Made by a program: the position numbers and the translations under genes. Below are positions 26,281 through 35,794 of a DNA stretch of 48,620 bases, in pieces (positions within the stretch are counted from its first letter, which is position 1; the number at the start of each line of letters is the position of its first letter). Source of the DNA: Streptococcus sp. HMSC074B11 (GTDB taxonomy: Bacteria; Bacillota; Bacilli; Lactobacillales; Streptococcaceae); contig NZ_KV794273.1 of NCBI RefSeq assembly GCF_001808705.1, positions 2,254 through 50,873 on the forward strand, in the 5' to 3' direction. The notes under the pieces are model-generated. The model saw only the letters and a program-made list of their open reading frames with translations, made no database searches and was not told where the DNA came from.

Positions 26281-27036
26281 ATGTTTTATACTTATCTTCG
26301 TGGACTCGTTATGTTGATTCTCTGGTCTATCAACGGTAATGCTCATTATCATAATACCAATAAAATTCCGAGTCAAGATGAAAACTATATCCTAGTCGCT
26401 CCCCATCGTACCTGGTGGGATCCTGTCTACATGGCATTTGCGACCAAACCGAAACAATTTGTTTTTATGGCTAAAAAGGAACTTTTCTCCAACCGAATCT
26501 TTGGTTGGTGGATTCGTATGTGTGGTGCCTTTCCTATTGATCGGGAAAATCCTAGCGCTTCTGCTATTAAGTATCCTATCAATGTCCTTAAAAAGAGCGA
26601 CCGATCTCTCATCATGTTTCCAAGCGGTAGTCGTCATTCTAACGATGTCAAAGGTGGCGTAGCTCTGATTGCTAAAATGGCCAAGGTTCGCATCATGCCA
26701 GTTACTTACACTGGTCCAATGACCTTAAAAGGACTCATCAGTCGTGAACGTGTCGATATGAACTTCGGAAATCCTATCGATATCTCAGACATTAAGAAAA
26801 TGAATGATGAAGGAATTGAGATGGTTGCTGAACGTATCCAATCAGAATTCCAACGTCTGGATGAGGAAACAAAACAATGGCATACAAATAAAAAACCAAA
26901 TCCTTTGTGGTGGTTTATTCGCATACCAGCACTGATTGTTGCTGTCTTAGTTGCAATTGTTACCATCATCTTTAGCTTTATCGCAAGTTTTATCTGGAAT
27001 CCAGAAAAAAAAACAAAATCAATTAGGTTAGAATAA
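26281..27036 (+). CDS. PlsC-type 1-acylglycerol-3-phosphate acyltransferase
   Basis: 251 residues. The catalytic HX4D motif is HRTWWD (His42, Asp47), and the glycerophosphate site is FPSGSRHS (113-120, a variant of FPEGTR). A hydrophobic helix (about 214-236) and a basic tail anchor it to the membrane. It probably acylates lysophosphatidic acid to phosphatidic acid. Because the second motif is atypical and this may be a paralogue of the housekeeping PlsC, the exact acceptor is uncertain. Monocistronic and divergent from the Exp7-like ATPase. Confidence 0.88.
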   Translation: MFYTYLRGLVMLILWSINGNAHYHNTNKIPSQDENYILVAPHRTWWDPVYMAFATKPKQFVFMAKKELFSNRIFGWWIRMCGAFPIDRENPSASAIKYPINVLKKSDRSLIMFPSGSRHSNDVKGGVALIAKMAKVRIMPVTYTGPMTLKGLISRERVDMNFGNPIDISDIKKMNDEGIEMVAERIQSEFQRLDEETKQWHTNKKPNPLWWFIRIPALIVAVLVAIVTIIFSFIASFIWNPEKKTKSIRLE

Positions 27037-27109
27037 AATGGCTGAGGGATATTCTCTTAAGCCGTTTTAGTTTGACTGACAGCTAATTACTTTTAAATAA
27101 AACATTTTA

Positions 27110-27138
27110 TTGACAAAGATTTGATTCTATAGTATACT
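27110..27138 (+). promoter_or_regulatory. Consensus promoter of tRNA-Thr
   Basis: Perfect TTGACA (27110-27115), 17-nt spacer, TATACT (27133-27138), 10 nt before the tRNA. Confidence 0.85.
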
Positions 27139-27148
27139 TTTTAAGTAA

Positions 27149-27221
27149 GCTGATTTAGCTCAGTAGGCAGAGCGCATCCATGGTAAGGATGAGGTCGCCG
27201 GTTCGATCCCGGCAATTAGCA
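27149..27221 (+). tRNA. tRNA-Thr (anticodon GGT)
   Basis: 73 nt with a full cloverleaf. The acceptor stem is GCTGATT/AATTAGC (one G-T), and the anticodon stem CATCC/GGATG encloses loop ATGGTAA with anticodon GGT. The T arm contains GGTTCGATCCC. The discriminator base is A, and CCA is not encoded. It reads ACC and ACU threonine codons. Confidence 0.96.
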
Positions 27222-27255
27222 TTGTGTAACAGTTCCTTTTTATAGGATTTTTTTA

Positions 27256-27284
27256 TTGACTTTTTTTCGACTTTATAGTAAAAT
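27256..27284 (+). promoter_or_regulatory. Promoter of the putative small RNA
   Basis: TTGACT (27256-27261), 17-nt spacer, TAAAAT (27279-27284). Predicted start about 27291. Confidence 0.75.
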
Positions 27285-27290
27285 GAAATT

Positions 27291-27432
27291 TGCGATGAGT
27301 CGATATGTAGCGAGAGCTACTATTGAGCAAAGGAGGTCATAACGCAGGAGCGGACCTTGAGAAATTGTGTGAACCGATTTCTCACATGGAGATGCCTCTC
27401 AAGCTTTCTGGTTTTTCCAGAGAGCTTTTTTT
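27291..27432 (+). ncRNA. Putative independent small RNA (about 140 nt)
   Basis: A strong promoter and an intrinsic terminator bound about 140 nt with no plausible reading frame. Clear helices follow one another: GTAGC-GAGA-GCTAC (27307-27320), AGGTC...GACCT enclosing CGC-AGGA-GCG, and GAGAAATTG...CGATTTCTC (9 bp), then the terminator. An exposed-looking AAAGGAGG at 27329-27336 is identical to a strong Shine-Dalgarno but has no start codon behind it. I do not recognise it as tmRNA, SRP RNA, 6S, RNase P or a known riboswitch. Function unknown. Confidence 0.7.
27402..27432 (+). terminator. Intrinsic terminator of the putative small RNA
   Basis: AGCTTTCTGG / CCAGAGAGCT stem (one G-T), loop TTTTT, then seven T. 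Confidence 0.85.
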
Positions 27433-27667
27433 ATTTTCCTAAACACTACTAAACCCTATCTTTTAGCAATCCTTTCTGCACAAATAGTAATAAGCTCAAG
27501 CCTCAATCATACACTTATAGACTTATTACCCAAAAAATCCTAGCTAGGTTTAGTCATAAAGATAGAAAGATGACCATTGTAGTCAATAATTATAGCAAAA
27601 GTTACAGGGCAAACTGTATTATATACCTTAGCATTGAAAGGAAGGGGATATATTTTGCCCCTCGTCA
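27433..27667. other. Gene-free stretch between the small RNA and the pyk terminator
   Basis: There is no open frame with a ribosome site. Visible structures are a perfect 10-bp palindrome CCTAGCTAGG (27539-27548) and a separated inverted repeat GGGCAAA (27607-27613) / TTTGCCC (27654-27660). It may be degenerate intergenic DNA. Confidence 0.5.
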
Positions 27668-27670
27668 CAA

Positions 27671-27717
27671 AAAAAGACCTATCATACAAGCTATAAAGCT
27701 TGATATGGTAGGCTTTT
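27671..27717 (-). terminator. Terminator of pyk
   Basis: A long stem (CCTATCATA/TATGGTAGG with an inner CAAGC/GCTTG) is flanked by an A-run and a T-run; it can act on both strands. Confidence 0.85.
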
Positions 27718-27727
27718 TAATATTAGA

Positions 27728-29233
27728 TTAACGTACAGTGCGGATACGCATTGTGTTAGTACGAACTGCTTCACCAAGTGGCACACCTGCAACGATAACG
27801 ATATCGTCACCAGATTGTACAAGACCTGCTTCAACTGCTTTACGTTCAGCAATTTCGAACATGTCATCAGTTGATGATGGAGCTTCTGTCAACATTGGGA
27901 TAACACCCCAGTTCAACATCAATCCACGTTCTGTCAATTCGTCAAATGTCAATGCCAAGATATCAGCATTTGGACGGTATTTAGAGATCAAACGTGCTGT
28001 GTGACCAGTCTTAGTAAGAGTTACAACCAATTTAATGTCCATTGAGTTTGTAGCATCTTTAACTGCTGAAGCCATAACTTCTGTCTTAGAGTTACGTTCA
28101 AATGAATCTGAGTTCAAACGTCCGTATTCGTTAAGAAGAGTTTGAGCGTTCTTATCGATAGTTGCCATTGTACGAACAGACTCAAGTGGGTATTTACCAT
28201 TTGCTGACTCACCTGAAAGCATTGTAGCATCAGTTCCGTCGATAACAGCGTTAAATACGTCTGATACTTCTGAACGAGTTGCACGTGGTTTTTCAGTCAT
28301 TGTTTCAAGCATGTTTGTTGCAGTGATAACAACTTTACCAGCAGCGTTCACTTTAGTGATGATCATTTTTTGGTAAACTGGAACCATTTCGAATGGTACT
28401 TCGATACCCATGTCACCACGAGCGATCATGATACCGTCAGCAGCTTCAATGATTTCATCCAAGTTATCGATACCTTGTTGGTTTTCGATTTTAGCGAACA
28501 ATTGAACGTGACCGTTACCAGTTTCTTCACAGATTGCACGAACTTCATTCACGTCTTTTGCAGTACGTACGAATGAGATCGCGATGAAGTTGATACCTTG
28601 TTCCAAACCGAAGCGGATATCAGCGTTATCACGTTCAGCAAGAGCTGGGAAAGGAATTTTAGTGTTAGGGATATTTACACCTTTTTGTTTAGCGATAACA
28701 CCGTCATTTTCAACTTCAACGACAAATTCACGAGTTGCATCGTCTTTTTCTACAACACGAAGACCAAGTTTACCATCGTCAACCAATACTTGACGACCAA
28801 CTTCAACATCATCATAGATGTCAAGGGCTCCAGCAACGTTCAAAGCAATCACTTCACGAGTTGATTTGATTCCTTGTTTAGTTGCAACACGGATTTTTTC
28901 ACCAGTTTTGTATGAGTACTCTTTAGCTTCTCCTTCGAACAATTCAGTACGGATTTCTGGTCCTTTAGTATCAAGAAGGAAACCAACTTTTTTACCTGCA
29001 AGTTTTTCTGCAAGTTTAACAGTTGCCATACGATCACCTTGTTCTTGGTGGTCACCGTGTGAGAAGTTGAAACGGAAAGTGTTAGCTCCTGCTTCAATCA
29101 ATTGAGCAATGTTTTTAGCTGAAGCTTCAACGTCAAGTTTTTCACCCCAGTATCCGTCATCACCAAATTTTTTACCACCGCGGATTTCTACCGCAGGACC
29201 CAAAGTTGCAACGATTTTTACACGTTTGTTCAT
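27728..29233 (-). CDS. pyk: Pyruvate kinase
   Basis: 501 residues, streptococcal type without the extra C-terminal domain of Bacillus enzymes. Active-site segments: FRFNFSHGDHQ, LFAKIENQQG, MIARGDMGIEVP and TNMLETM, followed by SGESANGKYP. It converts phosphoenolpyruvate and ADP to pyruvate and ATP, the last step of glycolysis. It lies 65 nt after pfkA; AAAGGAG is upstream with a somewhat long spacing (about 11 nt). Confidence 0.98.
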   Translation of the reverse strand: MNKRVKIVATLGPAVEIRGGKKFGDDGYWGEKLDVEASAKNIAQLIEAGANTFRFNFSHGDHQEQGDRMATVKLAEKLAGKKVGFLLDTKGPEIRTELFEGEAKEYSYKTGEKIRVATKQGIKSTREVIALNVAGALDIYDDVEVGRQVLVDDGKLGLRVVEKDDATREFVVEVENDGVIAKQKGVNIPNTKIPFPALAERDNADIRFGLEQGINFIAISFVRTAKDVNEVRAICEETGNGHVQLFAKIENQQGIDNLDEIIEAADGIMIARGDMGIEVPFEMVPVYQKMIITKVNAAGKVVITATNMLETMTEKPRATRSEVSDVFNAVIDGTDATMLSGESANGKYPLESVRTMATIDKNAQTLLNEYGRLNSDSFERNSKTEVMASAVKDATNSMDIKLVVTLTKTGHTARLISKYRPNADILALTFDELTERGLMLNWGVIPMLTEAPSSTDDMFEIAERKAVEAGLVQSGDDIVIVAGVPLGEAVRTNTMRIRTVR

Positions 29234-29298
29234 GATTTTGTGACTCCTTTATATAATTCGACCTTTTATGGTCATTTTACCAGTTTAGTTAAAGTTGA

Positions 29299-30350
<1,052 letters not shown>

Positions 30351-30386
30351 TAATTAAAGTTAAAATTCTTTTATTTTCATTGATTT

Positions 30387-33300
30387 TTAACGATAAATCG
30401 TTTTCATAACTATCTGACTTAAAGATTCCTGTAAACTAACATCTTTTGCAACAAAATAACTCGGTAAAAGGACATTTTTTTGTTCATTTTCGTAGCGAAT
30501 GATGACTGGAATTTCTCCCTTATATTGCTCTAAAATATGATAAATTTCAGTATCATGTTCATGATCAGCAGCCTGTATCCAAAATCGTTCACTCACTGCT
30601 TCTTTTAGATTATTTAACACTAATTGAAGCCGACCATCTCTTGCCTGTACTTTTCCATTAAGGTAGTAGAATCTTCCTTCATGTAAGAGATTGTTAAATT
30701 GGCGATACTGGTCAGAAAAAACTGTGACTTCCAAATTTGATTTGCTATCACTTACTTTCAAAAAGGCCATATTTTCACCTTTTTTAGTTCTGATTACTCG
30801 GATAGACTGAATCTCAACGAGTACTGTAGCTGTCTGTCCTTCAAATAGTTCAGACAAACTCACAATTGGGTACAAAGGATTCTTTGCTAAGATCAATAAA
30901 GGATGCGGACTGATACCTACTCCAAGCCACTCCTGTTCCTTACGGAACTTTTCAACTTGCGTAAAATCCTCACTCTCAAGCCAATTGTAGCTATTATCTG
31001 CAAATAAACTACCCAATTCTTCCACAAAAATAAATAAAGTAGGTAAGTTGGATAAGATTTTTTGGCGATTTTTTTCAAAACTATCGAATAAACCAATCTC
31101 GACTAGGGGAGTTAAAAGACTCAACTTCTGATAATTTTTAGGCAAGCGAGTAACAAAATCTTCGACACTACTAAAAGGACGATTCTCTAAAATCCAATAG
31201 GCAAAATCTCGAGGCATCCCCTTGATACTCTTAAGTCCCAAGTAAATAGTCTGGTCTGTCAATTTATCCTGATATGGGATTGTATTGATAGAGAGTGGTG
31301 TTAGTTCAAAACCCATTTCAAGAGCATCGAGGATATAGTCTCCACTTGCATAATTGAGCATGACCTGATAAAAGATTTCTGGGTAATGTGTTTTAAAGTA
31401 GGCGAGTTGAAAAGCTAAAGCCGCATAAGCATAAGCATGCGATCGGTTGAAACCATAACCAGCAAATTTTTCCATAACAGCAAAAACCTGCTGAGCCTGT
31501 TCCTTTCCATGACCTTTTTCGAGTGCCCCTTGGATAAAACTCTCCTCCATTCGGTGCATCTCGGCAGCATTCTTTTTCCCCATGGCGCGACGTAAAATAT
31601 CAGCTTTTCCAAGGCTAAAACCAGCATAACGCTGTGCGACTTGCATTACCTGTTCTTGGTAAAGCATAATGCCATAAGTTGGAGCCAGAATATCTGCCAA
31701 AACTGGGTCCAGAACTGTTACCTTTTCTTTACCATGTTTTCGAGCCACAAAGTTGTCGATATAGTCGCTTGCTCCAGGTCTGTTGAGGGAAGTCGTTGCC
31801 ACTACTTCTTCAAAGCTTTCTGGTTTCACGCGCTTTAATAAGCGAATAGCACCAGGTTGTTCAAACTGAAAAATTCCCTTGGTCTTCCCAGCTGCAAAGA
31901 GGGCTAAAGTTGCCCTATCCTCAAGGTCAATTTCCTCAATCCTTAACTGAATTCCTTGAGTTTCAAATAAGAGCTCCTGCATTTTTTGAGCGAAAGTTAG
32001 GTTTCGTAAGCCCAAGAAATCCATTTTGAGCAAGCCATTTCCTTCAACTCCATGAGCATCATACTGGGTAATGAGCATATCCTCACCATACTTAAGAGGA
32101 ATATAGTCCGTTAGATTTTTGTCACTAATCACGACACCCGCAGCATGGATGGAGGTTTGACGTGGTGCTCCTTCTATTTTCTTGGCAATTTCAAAAGCCT
32201 TTTGGTACTCAATCTTACCTTGAATCAGTTGTCTAAAGCCTAGATTACCTTCATAGGCACTTGTTAAGGTATCTTTGAAACCGATTTTTTTGGTAATAGC
32301 CGTTAACTCATACTCAGGTACACCATACCGTTTAAAAACATCTCTGACGGCCTGTTTAGCACCAAAGGTTGAGTAGGTGACAATCTGAGCAGCGTGAATA
32401 CTGCCATAGCGGTCACGAACATAGCGAATAAACTCTGGACGATAGATATCAGGAATATCAATATCGATATCGGGCATGGTATAACGTTCACGATTTAAAA
32501 AGCGTTCAAAAATGAGATTTTTAGCTACAGGATCAATACCAGTGATATCTAAGGCATAGGCCACTAGACTTCCAACTGCAGATCCACGCCCCATACCCAT
32601 ATAATATCCTTGAGAACGACCAAAACGTAAGAGGTCCCAGACAACCAAGAAATAGTCATCGAATCCCATGTCATGAATCACAGATAGCTCTTCTTCTAAA
32701 CGAGCCTGATAAACTGAATCTAGTAAGCCTTTCAGTTCCAAGCCCTTAATAGCCCTTTCGCGCAACTCTTCAACAGCTGGTCTCTCTGGATTGAAGCGTG
32801 GAAGCTTGAGACTACTATCAATCTCATAGGAAGCTTCCTTGATTAATCTTGCAAGATTTTCAAGCGCGAGTGGAAATTTCTCTACAAAAATCTGTTCTAG
32901 ACGGTCAGTAGGTAAAAACAAGCCTTGTTGCGATTGAACATCTACCTCTCGCAAGGTCACATTTTCCTTAATCGCCTTGAGCATTTGGAGCGTTTCTAAA
33001 TCCTCAGCTTCGAAAGAATTAACACGATAAAGAGGGAGAATGGGGTGAGAAAAATTTGATTGAGGTGTATCTGGATAAACCCCGATATAGTAATCGTGTC
33101 CTAAATCTAAGTCATTCATTCCAGAATAATAGGGAACAATAACACAAACATCTTCTAGATAGGGAGAAAAATCAGTCCATTCCTTTTTACCTGTCATTTT
33201 TTGACTCGAAAGTTTCATGAGATTTCGATAACCATGATTTGATAGGGCTAGAAAGCGCAGATTAATCAGTTCTGCCTTATGATGAACGGTCACCTCAAGA

Positions 33301-33488
33301 CCTAATAAGGGCTGAATCCCTTGCTTTTGGCACTCTTTGATAAAATAATAAGCTCCATAGAGATTATCAATATCCATGATTCCAAGTGCTGAGTAGCCGT
33401 ATGCTTTCCCTTGGTCAACATACTTCTGAATGGAAATCATACTCTCCATGAAACTATAAACCGTTTTTGTATCAAGTTGTGCAATCAC
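30387..33488 (-). CDS. dnaE: DNA polymerase III subunit alpha (DnaE type)
   Basis: 1033 residues. Order: PHP domain (1-about 220), palm with GRGSAVGSLVAY (300-311) and the two catalytic Asp in PDIDID (339-344), the third in KMDFLGLRN, a helix-hairpin-helix region, and an OB fold (about 895-960). The N-terminus reads MIAQLDTKTVYSFM, so the metal-binding HxH of active PHP domains is absent. In Firmicutes DnaE extends primers before handing over to PolC. Start is GTG at 33488 with GGGAGGTGA upstream. Confidence 0.97.
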   Translation of the reverse strand: MIAQLDTKTVYSFMESMISIQKYVDQGKAYGYSALGIMDIDNLYGAYYFIKECQKQGIQPLLGLEVTVHHKAELINLRFLALSNHGYRNLMKLSSQKMTGKKEWTDFSPYLEDVCVIVPYYSGMNDLDLGHDYYIGVYPDTPQSNFSHPILPLYRVNSFEAEDLETLQMLKAIKENVTLREVDVQSQQGLFLPTDRLEQIFVEKFPLALENLARLIKEASYEIDSSLKLPRFNPERPAVEELRERAIKGLELKGLLDSVYQARLEEELSVIHDMGFDDYFLVVWDLLRFGRSQGYYMGMGRGSAVGSLVAYALDITGIDPVAKNLIFERFLNRERYTMPDIDIDIPDIYRPEFIRYVRDRYGSIHAAQIVTYSTFGAKQAVRDVFKRYGVPEYELTAITKKIGFKDTLTSAYEGNLGFRQLIQGKIEYQKAFEIAKKIEGAPRQTSIHAAGVVISDKNLTDYIPLKYGEDMLITQYDAHGVEGNGLLKMDFLGLRNLTFAQKMQELLFETQGIQLRIEEIDLEDRATLALFAAGKTKGIFQFEQPGAIRLLKRVKPESFEEVVATTSLNRPGASDYIDNFVARKHGKEKVTVLDPVLADILAPTYGIMLYQEQVMQVAQRYAGFSLGKADILRRAMGKKNAAEMHRMEESFIQGALEKGHGKEQAQQVFAVMEKFAGYGFNRSHAYAYAALAFQLAYFKTHYPEIFYQVMLNYASGDYILDALEMGFELTPLSINTIPYQDKLTDQTIYLGLKSIKGMPRDFAYWILENRPFSSVEDFVTRLPKNYQKLSLLTPLVEIGLFDSFEKNRQKILSNLPTLFIFVEELGSLFADNSYNWLESEDFTQVEKFRKEQEWLGVGISPHPLLILAKNPLYPIVSLSELFEGQTATVLVEIQSIRVIRTKKGENMAFLKVSDSKSNLEVTVFSDQYRQFNNLLHEGRFYYLNGKVQARDGRLQLVLNNLKEAVSERFWIQAADHEHDTEIYHILEQYKGEIPVIIRYENEQKNVLLPSYFVAKDVSLQESLSQIVMKTIYR

Positions 33489-33516
33489 TCGCTATCACCT
33501 CCCTTTTTCTACTTAT

Positions 33517-33546
33517 ATTATACCATTTTAGAAAATAGAAAAACAA
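33517..33546 (-). promoter_or_regulatory. Promoter of dnaE
   Basis: Extended -10 TGGTATAAT (hexamer 33517-33522) with TTGTTT 18 nt upstream (33541-33546). Confidence 0.65.
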
Positions 33547-33564
33547 TTTCTTTCTTCCCTTGTA

Positions 33565-33598
33565 GAAAAAAGAACCACAGTTGAATTAACCGTGATTC
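33565..33598 (-). terminator. Terminator after the B3/4 pseudogene
   Basis: An 11-bp stem with two G-T pairs (33572-33582 with 33588-33598) is followed by TTTTTT on the minus strand. Confidence 0.75.
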
Positions 33599-33605
33599 CC
33601 ATTCA

Positions 33606-34136
33606 TTATTCTACCTCTAGGATAGGATTTGTAGCTGTCAAGTGGCTGATCTTACCACTGATACCAAAATATTCCTCAATTTTAGTATGTAATTCTAGCA
33701 TTGCTTCCCGAGCTCGTGATGCCTGTTCTTCATTGATAGCTTCAATGACTAAAACAGCATCTTTGGTTTCTTCTGTTAACATGGTTCTTTGGGCTTCACG
33801 CCAGTTTAAACACCGACAAACCGCACCTTGTTCATCAAAATAAATCATTTCATCAGCTAAGGCAGGAGCATCACTTTCAGCCCCTAGTGGAAAGAAGGAT
33901 TCATTCCCTTGAGCTCTTCCAAGACATAAGTCACCAACAATCTTAGCTAAATCCTCTCCCCCCATACAAGGAACTGTGTAAGAAAGTGAAACGCTATTAT
34001 AGACATCTACCAAAGGATTTATTAGATTAAATTCTCTTCCTTGACTCACACATTTTAATAAAGCCTCAATAGAAGAACGAGCACATTTTTTTGTTTTGAG
34101 TTAAGTGAATGCCTGACGCCATTCTTTTTCTTTCAT
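33606..34136 (-). pseudogene. Truncated B3/4 (PheT editing-like) domain protein with an in-frame stop
   Basis: The frame from 34049 down reads like the C-terminal two thirds of the B3/4-domain proteins related to the editing domain of phenylalanyl-tRNA synthetase beta (INPLVDVYN, GGEDLAKIVGD, CRCLNWREA). Upstream in the same frame, MKEKEWRQAFT continues family homology, then a TAA (34101-34103) interrupts it. After the stop, KTKKCARSSIEALL aligns without gap to the family. The first roughly 75-80 family residues are missing; the remnant starts right after the gloA terminator. The remaining ORF has only a GTG start at 34049 without ribosome site. I judge it non-functional. Confidence 0.8.
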
Positions 34137-34149
34137 TCTACTACAAATT

Positions 34150-34178
34150 CAAAAAACGAGTAGCCTACAAGCTACTCG
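34150..34178 (-). terminator. Terminator of gloA
   Basis: Perfect CGAGTAGC / GCTACTCG stem, 6-nt loop, TTTTTT on the minus strand. Confidence 0.88.
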
Positions 34179-34185
34179 ATAGGAA

Positions 34186-34572
34186 CTATAATGAATTTTC
34201 ACGAATCACTTCTACCTTGTATCCATCTGGATCTTTGATAAAGTAATAGTTTGGTTGAGTCCCTGGAAGTCCATTAGGTGCTGTTACTTCATAGCCTTTG
34301 TCGCTATGTTCTTTGTGAAGAGCCTCAAGATCAGGTGTGCTTAGGGCGATGTGAGCAAAGCCATCACCGACAACATAAGGTCCGTGATCATAGTTGTAAG
34401 TCAACTCTAACTCATAATCATCACCTTCAAGTCCAAGATAAACAATCGTAAAAGCATAGTCTGGAAAGTCTCTACGACGTAATTCCTTAAAACCAAAAGC
34501 ATCTTGATAAAAAGCGATTGATTTTTCAAGATTTTCTACTCGCAAGCATGTGTGTAGCATTTTTGAAGCCAT
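34186..34572 (-). CDS. gloA: Lactoylglutathione lyase / VOC-family protein (glyoxalase I)
   Basis: 128 residues from the ATG at 34572, with AAAGGAG upstream. A vicinal-oxygen-chelate fold with metal ligands expected at His7 (MLHTCLRV), Glu in YELELTYN, His in FAHIAL and Glu in KVEVIRE. It converts the methylglyoxal-thiol hemithioacetal to S-lactoylglutathione or a similar thiol product, detoxifying a glycolytic by-product. It lies directly behind the rplT terminator with no separate promoter seen, so it is probably expressed by read-through from the infC operon. Confidence 0.92.
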   Translation of the reverse strand: MASKMLHTCLRVENLEKSIAFYQDAFGFKELRRRDFPDYAFTIVYLGLEGDDYELELTYNYDHGPYVVGDGFAHIALSTPDLEALHKEHSDKGYEVTAPNGLPGTQPNYYFIKDPDGYKVEVIRENSL

Positions 34573-34587
34573 TTTTTTCTCCTTTGT

Positions 34588-34620
34588 TAAAAAAGACTGG
34601 GACAAACTTGTACCAGTCTT
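34588..34620 (-). terminator. Terminator between rplT and gloA
   Basis: AAGACTGG / CCAGTCTT stem with a 12-nt loop and a run of six T on the minus strand, ending 3 nt before the gloA ribosome site. Confidence 0.75.
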
Positions 34621-34628
34621 ATGAATAA

Positions 34629-34988
34629 TTATTTACCAAGTTTTGCTTTAGCTGCATCTGCAAGAGCTGTGAAAGCTGCTGCATCGTTAACAGCCAAGTC
34701 AGCAAGCATTTTACGGTTAACTTCGATCTCAGCCAATTTCAAACCATGCATCAATTGTGAGTATGAAAGTCCGTTCAAACGAGCTGCCGCATTGATACGT
34801 GTGATCCACAATTTACGGAAGTCACGTTTCTTTTGACGACGGTCACGGTATGCATAGTAGTAAGAGTTCATTACTTGTTCTTTTGCAGTACGGAACAAGA
34901 TGTGTTTAGCTCCATAGTAACCTTTTGCTAATTTAAGAATACGTTTACGACGTTTGCGTGATACAACGCCACCTTTAACACGTGCCAT
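34629..34988 (-). CDS. rplT: 50S ribosomal protein L20
   Basis: 119 residues, highly basic, starting [23 protein letters not shown] as in all L20 proteins. It binds 23S rRNA early in 50S assembly. In Bacilli L20 also represses its own operon through the leader RNA. It is third in infC-rpmI-rplT, 51 nt after rpmI. Confidence 0.98.
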
Positions 34989-35039
34989 GTTTTATTTCCT
35001 CCAAATATTTCCTAGAATTGTTTACTTACAAATACGCGA

Positions 35040-35240
35040 TTATTTCAAGCGAGTAAGCATTGCTTTGATACGTTTGAAATCTCCTGAATGCACCATAGAT
35101 GCTTTACGAAGATGACGACGTTGTTTTTTAGTTTTTCCGTGGAAACGGTGAGATGTGTAAGCACGGAAACGTTTAAGTCCACCAGAACCTGTACGTTTGA
35201 AACGTTTAGCTGATGCGCGGTGTGTTTTTTGTTTTGGCAT
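35040..35240 (-). CDS. rpmI: 50S ribosomal protein L35
   Basis: 66 residues, very basic, beginning [20 protein letters not shown], the L35 signature. A structural protein of the large subunit. AAAGGAG precedes the ATG. Lies 32 nt after infC. Confidence 0.98.
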   Translation of the reverse strand: MPKQKTHRASAKRFKRTGSGGLKRFRAYTSHRFHGKTKKQRRHLRKASMVHSGDFKRIKAMLTRLK

Positions 35241-35272
35241 GATTTTTTCTCCTTTATTTAACTTTCTGACAA

Positions 35273-35794
35273 TTATTTTTTGTCAGTTGCTGGCGCCAAT
35301 TGCATGAACATTTGGCGTCCATCCATTTTAGCACGTTGTTCAATGATAGCAATATCTTGAGTTGCTTCAGCGAACTCGGCTAAAACTTTTGCACCAATCT
35401 CTTTATGGGTGATCATACGCCCCTTAAAGCGAATGGATACCTTCACTTTGTTTCCTTTTTCAAGGAACTTGCGAGCATTGCGAAGTTTAGTTTCGAAATC
35501 ACCCTTGTCGATAACTGGGCTCAAGCGAACTTCTTTCACGGTCACAACGCTTTGTTTTTTGCGCTGCTCTTTTTGTTTCTTCTGATACTCAAATTTGAAC
35601 TTACCGTAGTCCATAATTTTCGCAACAGGAGGTTTAGCTTGAGGTTGAATGAGAACCAAGTCCACATTAGCTTCGTCCGCAAGTGCTTGCGCTTCGCTTA
35701 GTGGTTTGATACCCAATTGCTCACCTTCAAGACCGATTAAGCGAACTTCGCGTACACGAATTTCATCATTGATGAATAAGTCTTGCTTTGCTAT
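35273..35794 (-). CDS. infC: Translation initiation factor IF-3 (probable AUA start)
   Basis: 173 residues if started at the ATA at 35794, the length of B. subtilis IF3. The two IF3 domains and the central Lys-rich linker are clear ([41 protein letters not shown]). IF3 proofreads start codons and keeps subunits apart. The first reading often given, a TTG at 35830, lies inside the attenuator T-run and has no ribosome site. GAGGTGA sits 5 nt before ATA, and family alignment starts there ([12 protein letters not shown]). infC genes elsewhere use AUU or AUC, which IF3 itself rejects for autoregulation. Confidence 0.93.
   Translation of the reverse strand: MAKQDLFINDEIRVREVRLIGLEGEQLGIKPLSEAQALADEANVDLVLIQPQAKPPVAKIMDYGKFKFEYQKKQKEQRKKQSVVTVKEVRLSPVIDKGDFETKLRNARKFLEKGNKVKVSIRFKGRMITHKEIGAKVLAEFAEATQDIAIIEQRAKMDGRQMFMQLAPATDKK

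Noticed and set aside
27350..27480. Open frame starting at a TTG inside the small RNA and reading through its terminator
   Set aside because: It crosses the intrinsic terminator, codes for a meaningless peptide and has poor start spacing.
33606..34049. 147-codon ORF as a functional B3/4 gene with GTG start
   Set aside because: No ribosome site, N-terminal third absent, and homology extends upstream across a stop codon; a pseudogene explains it better.
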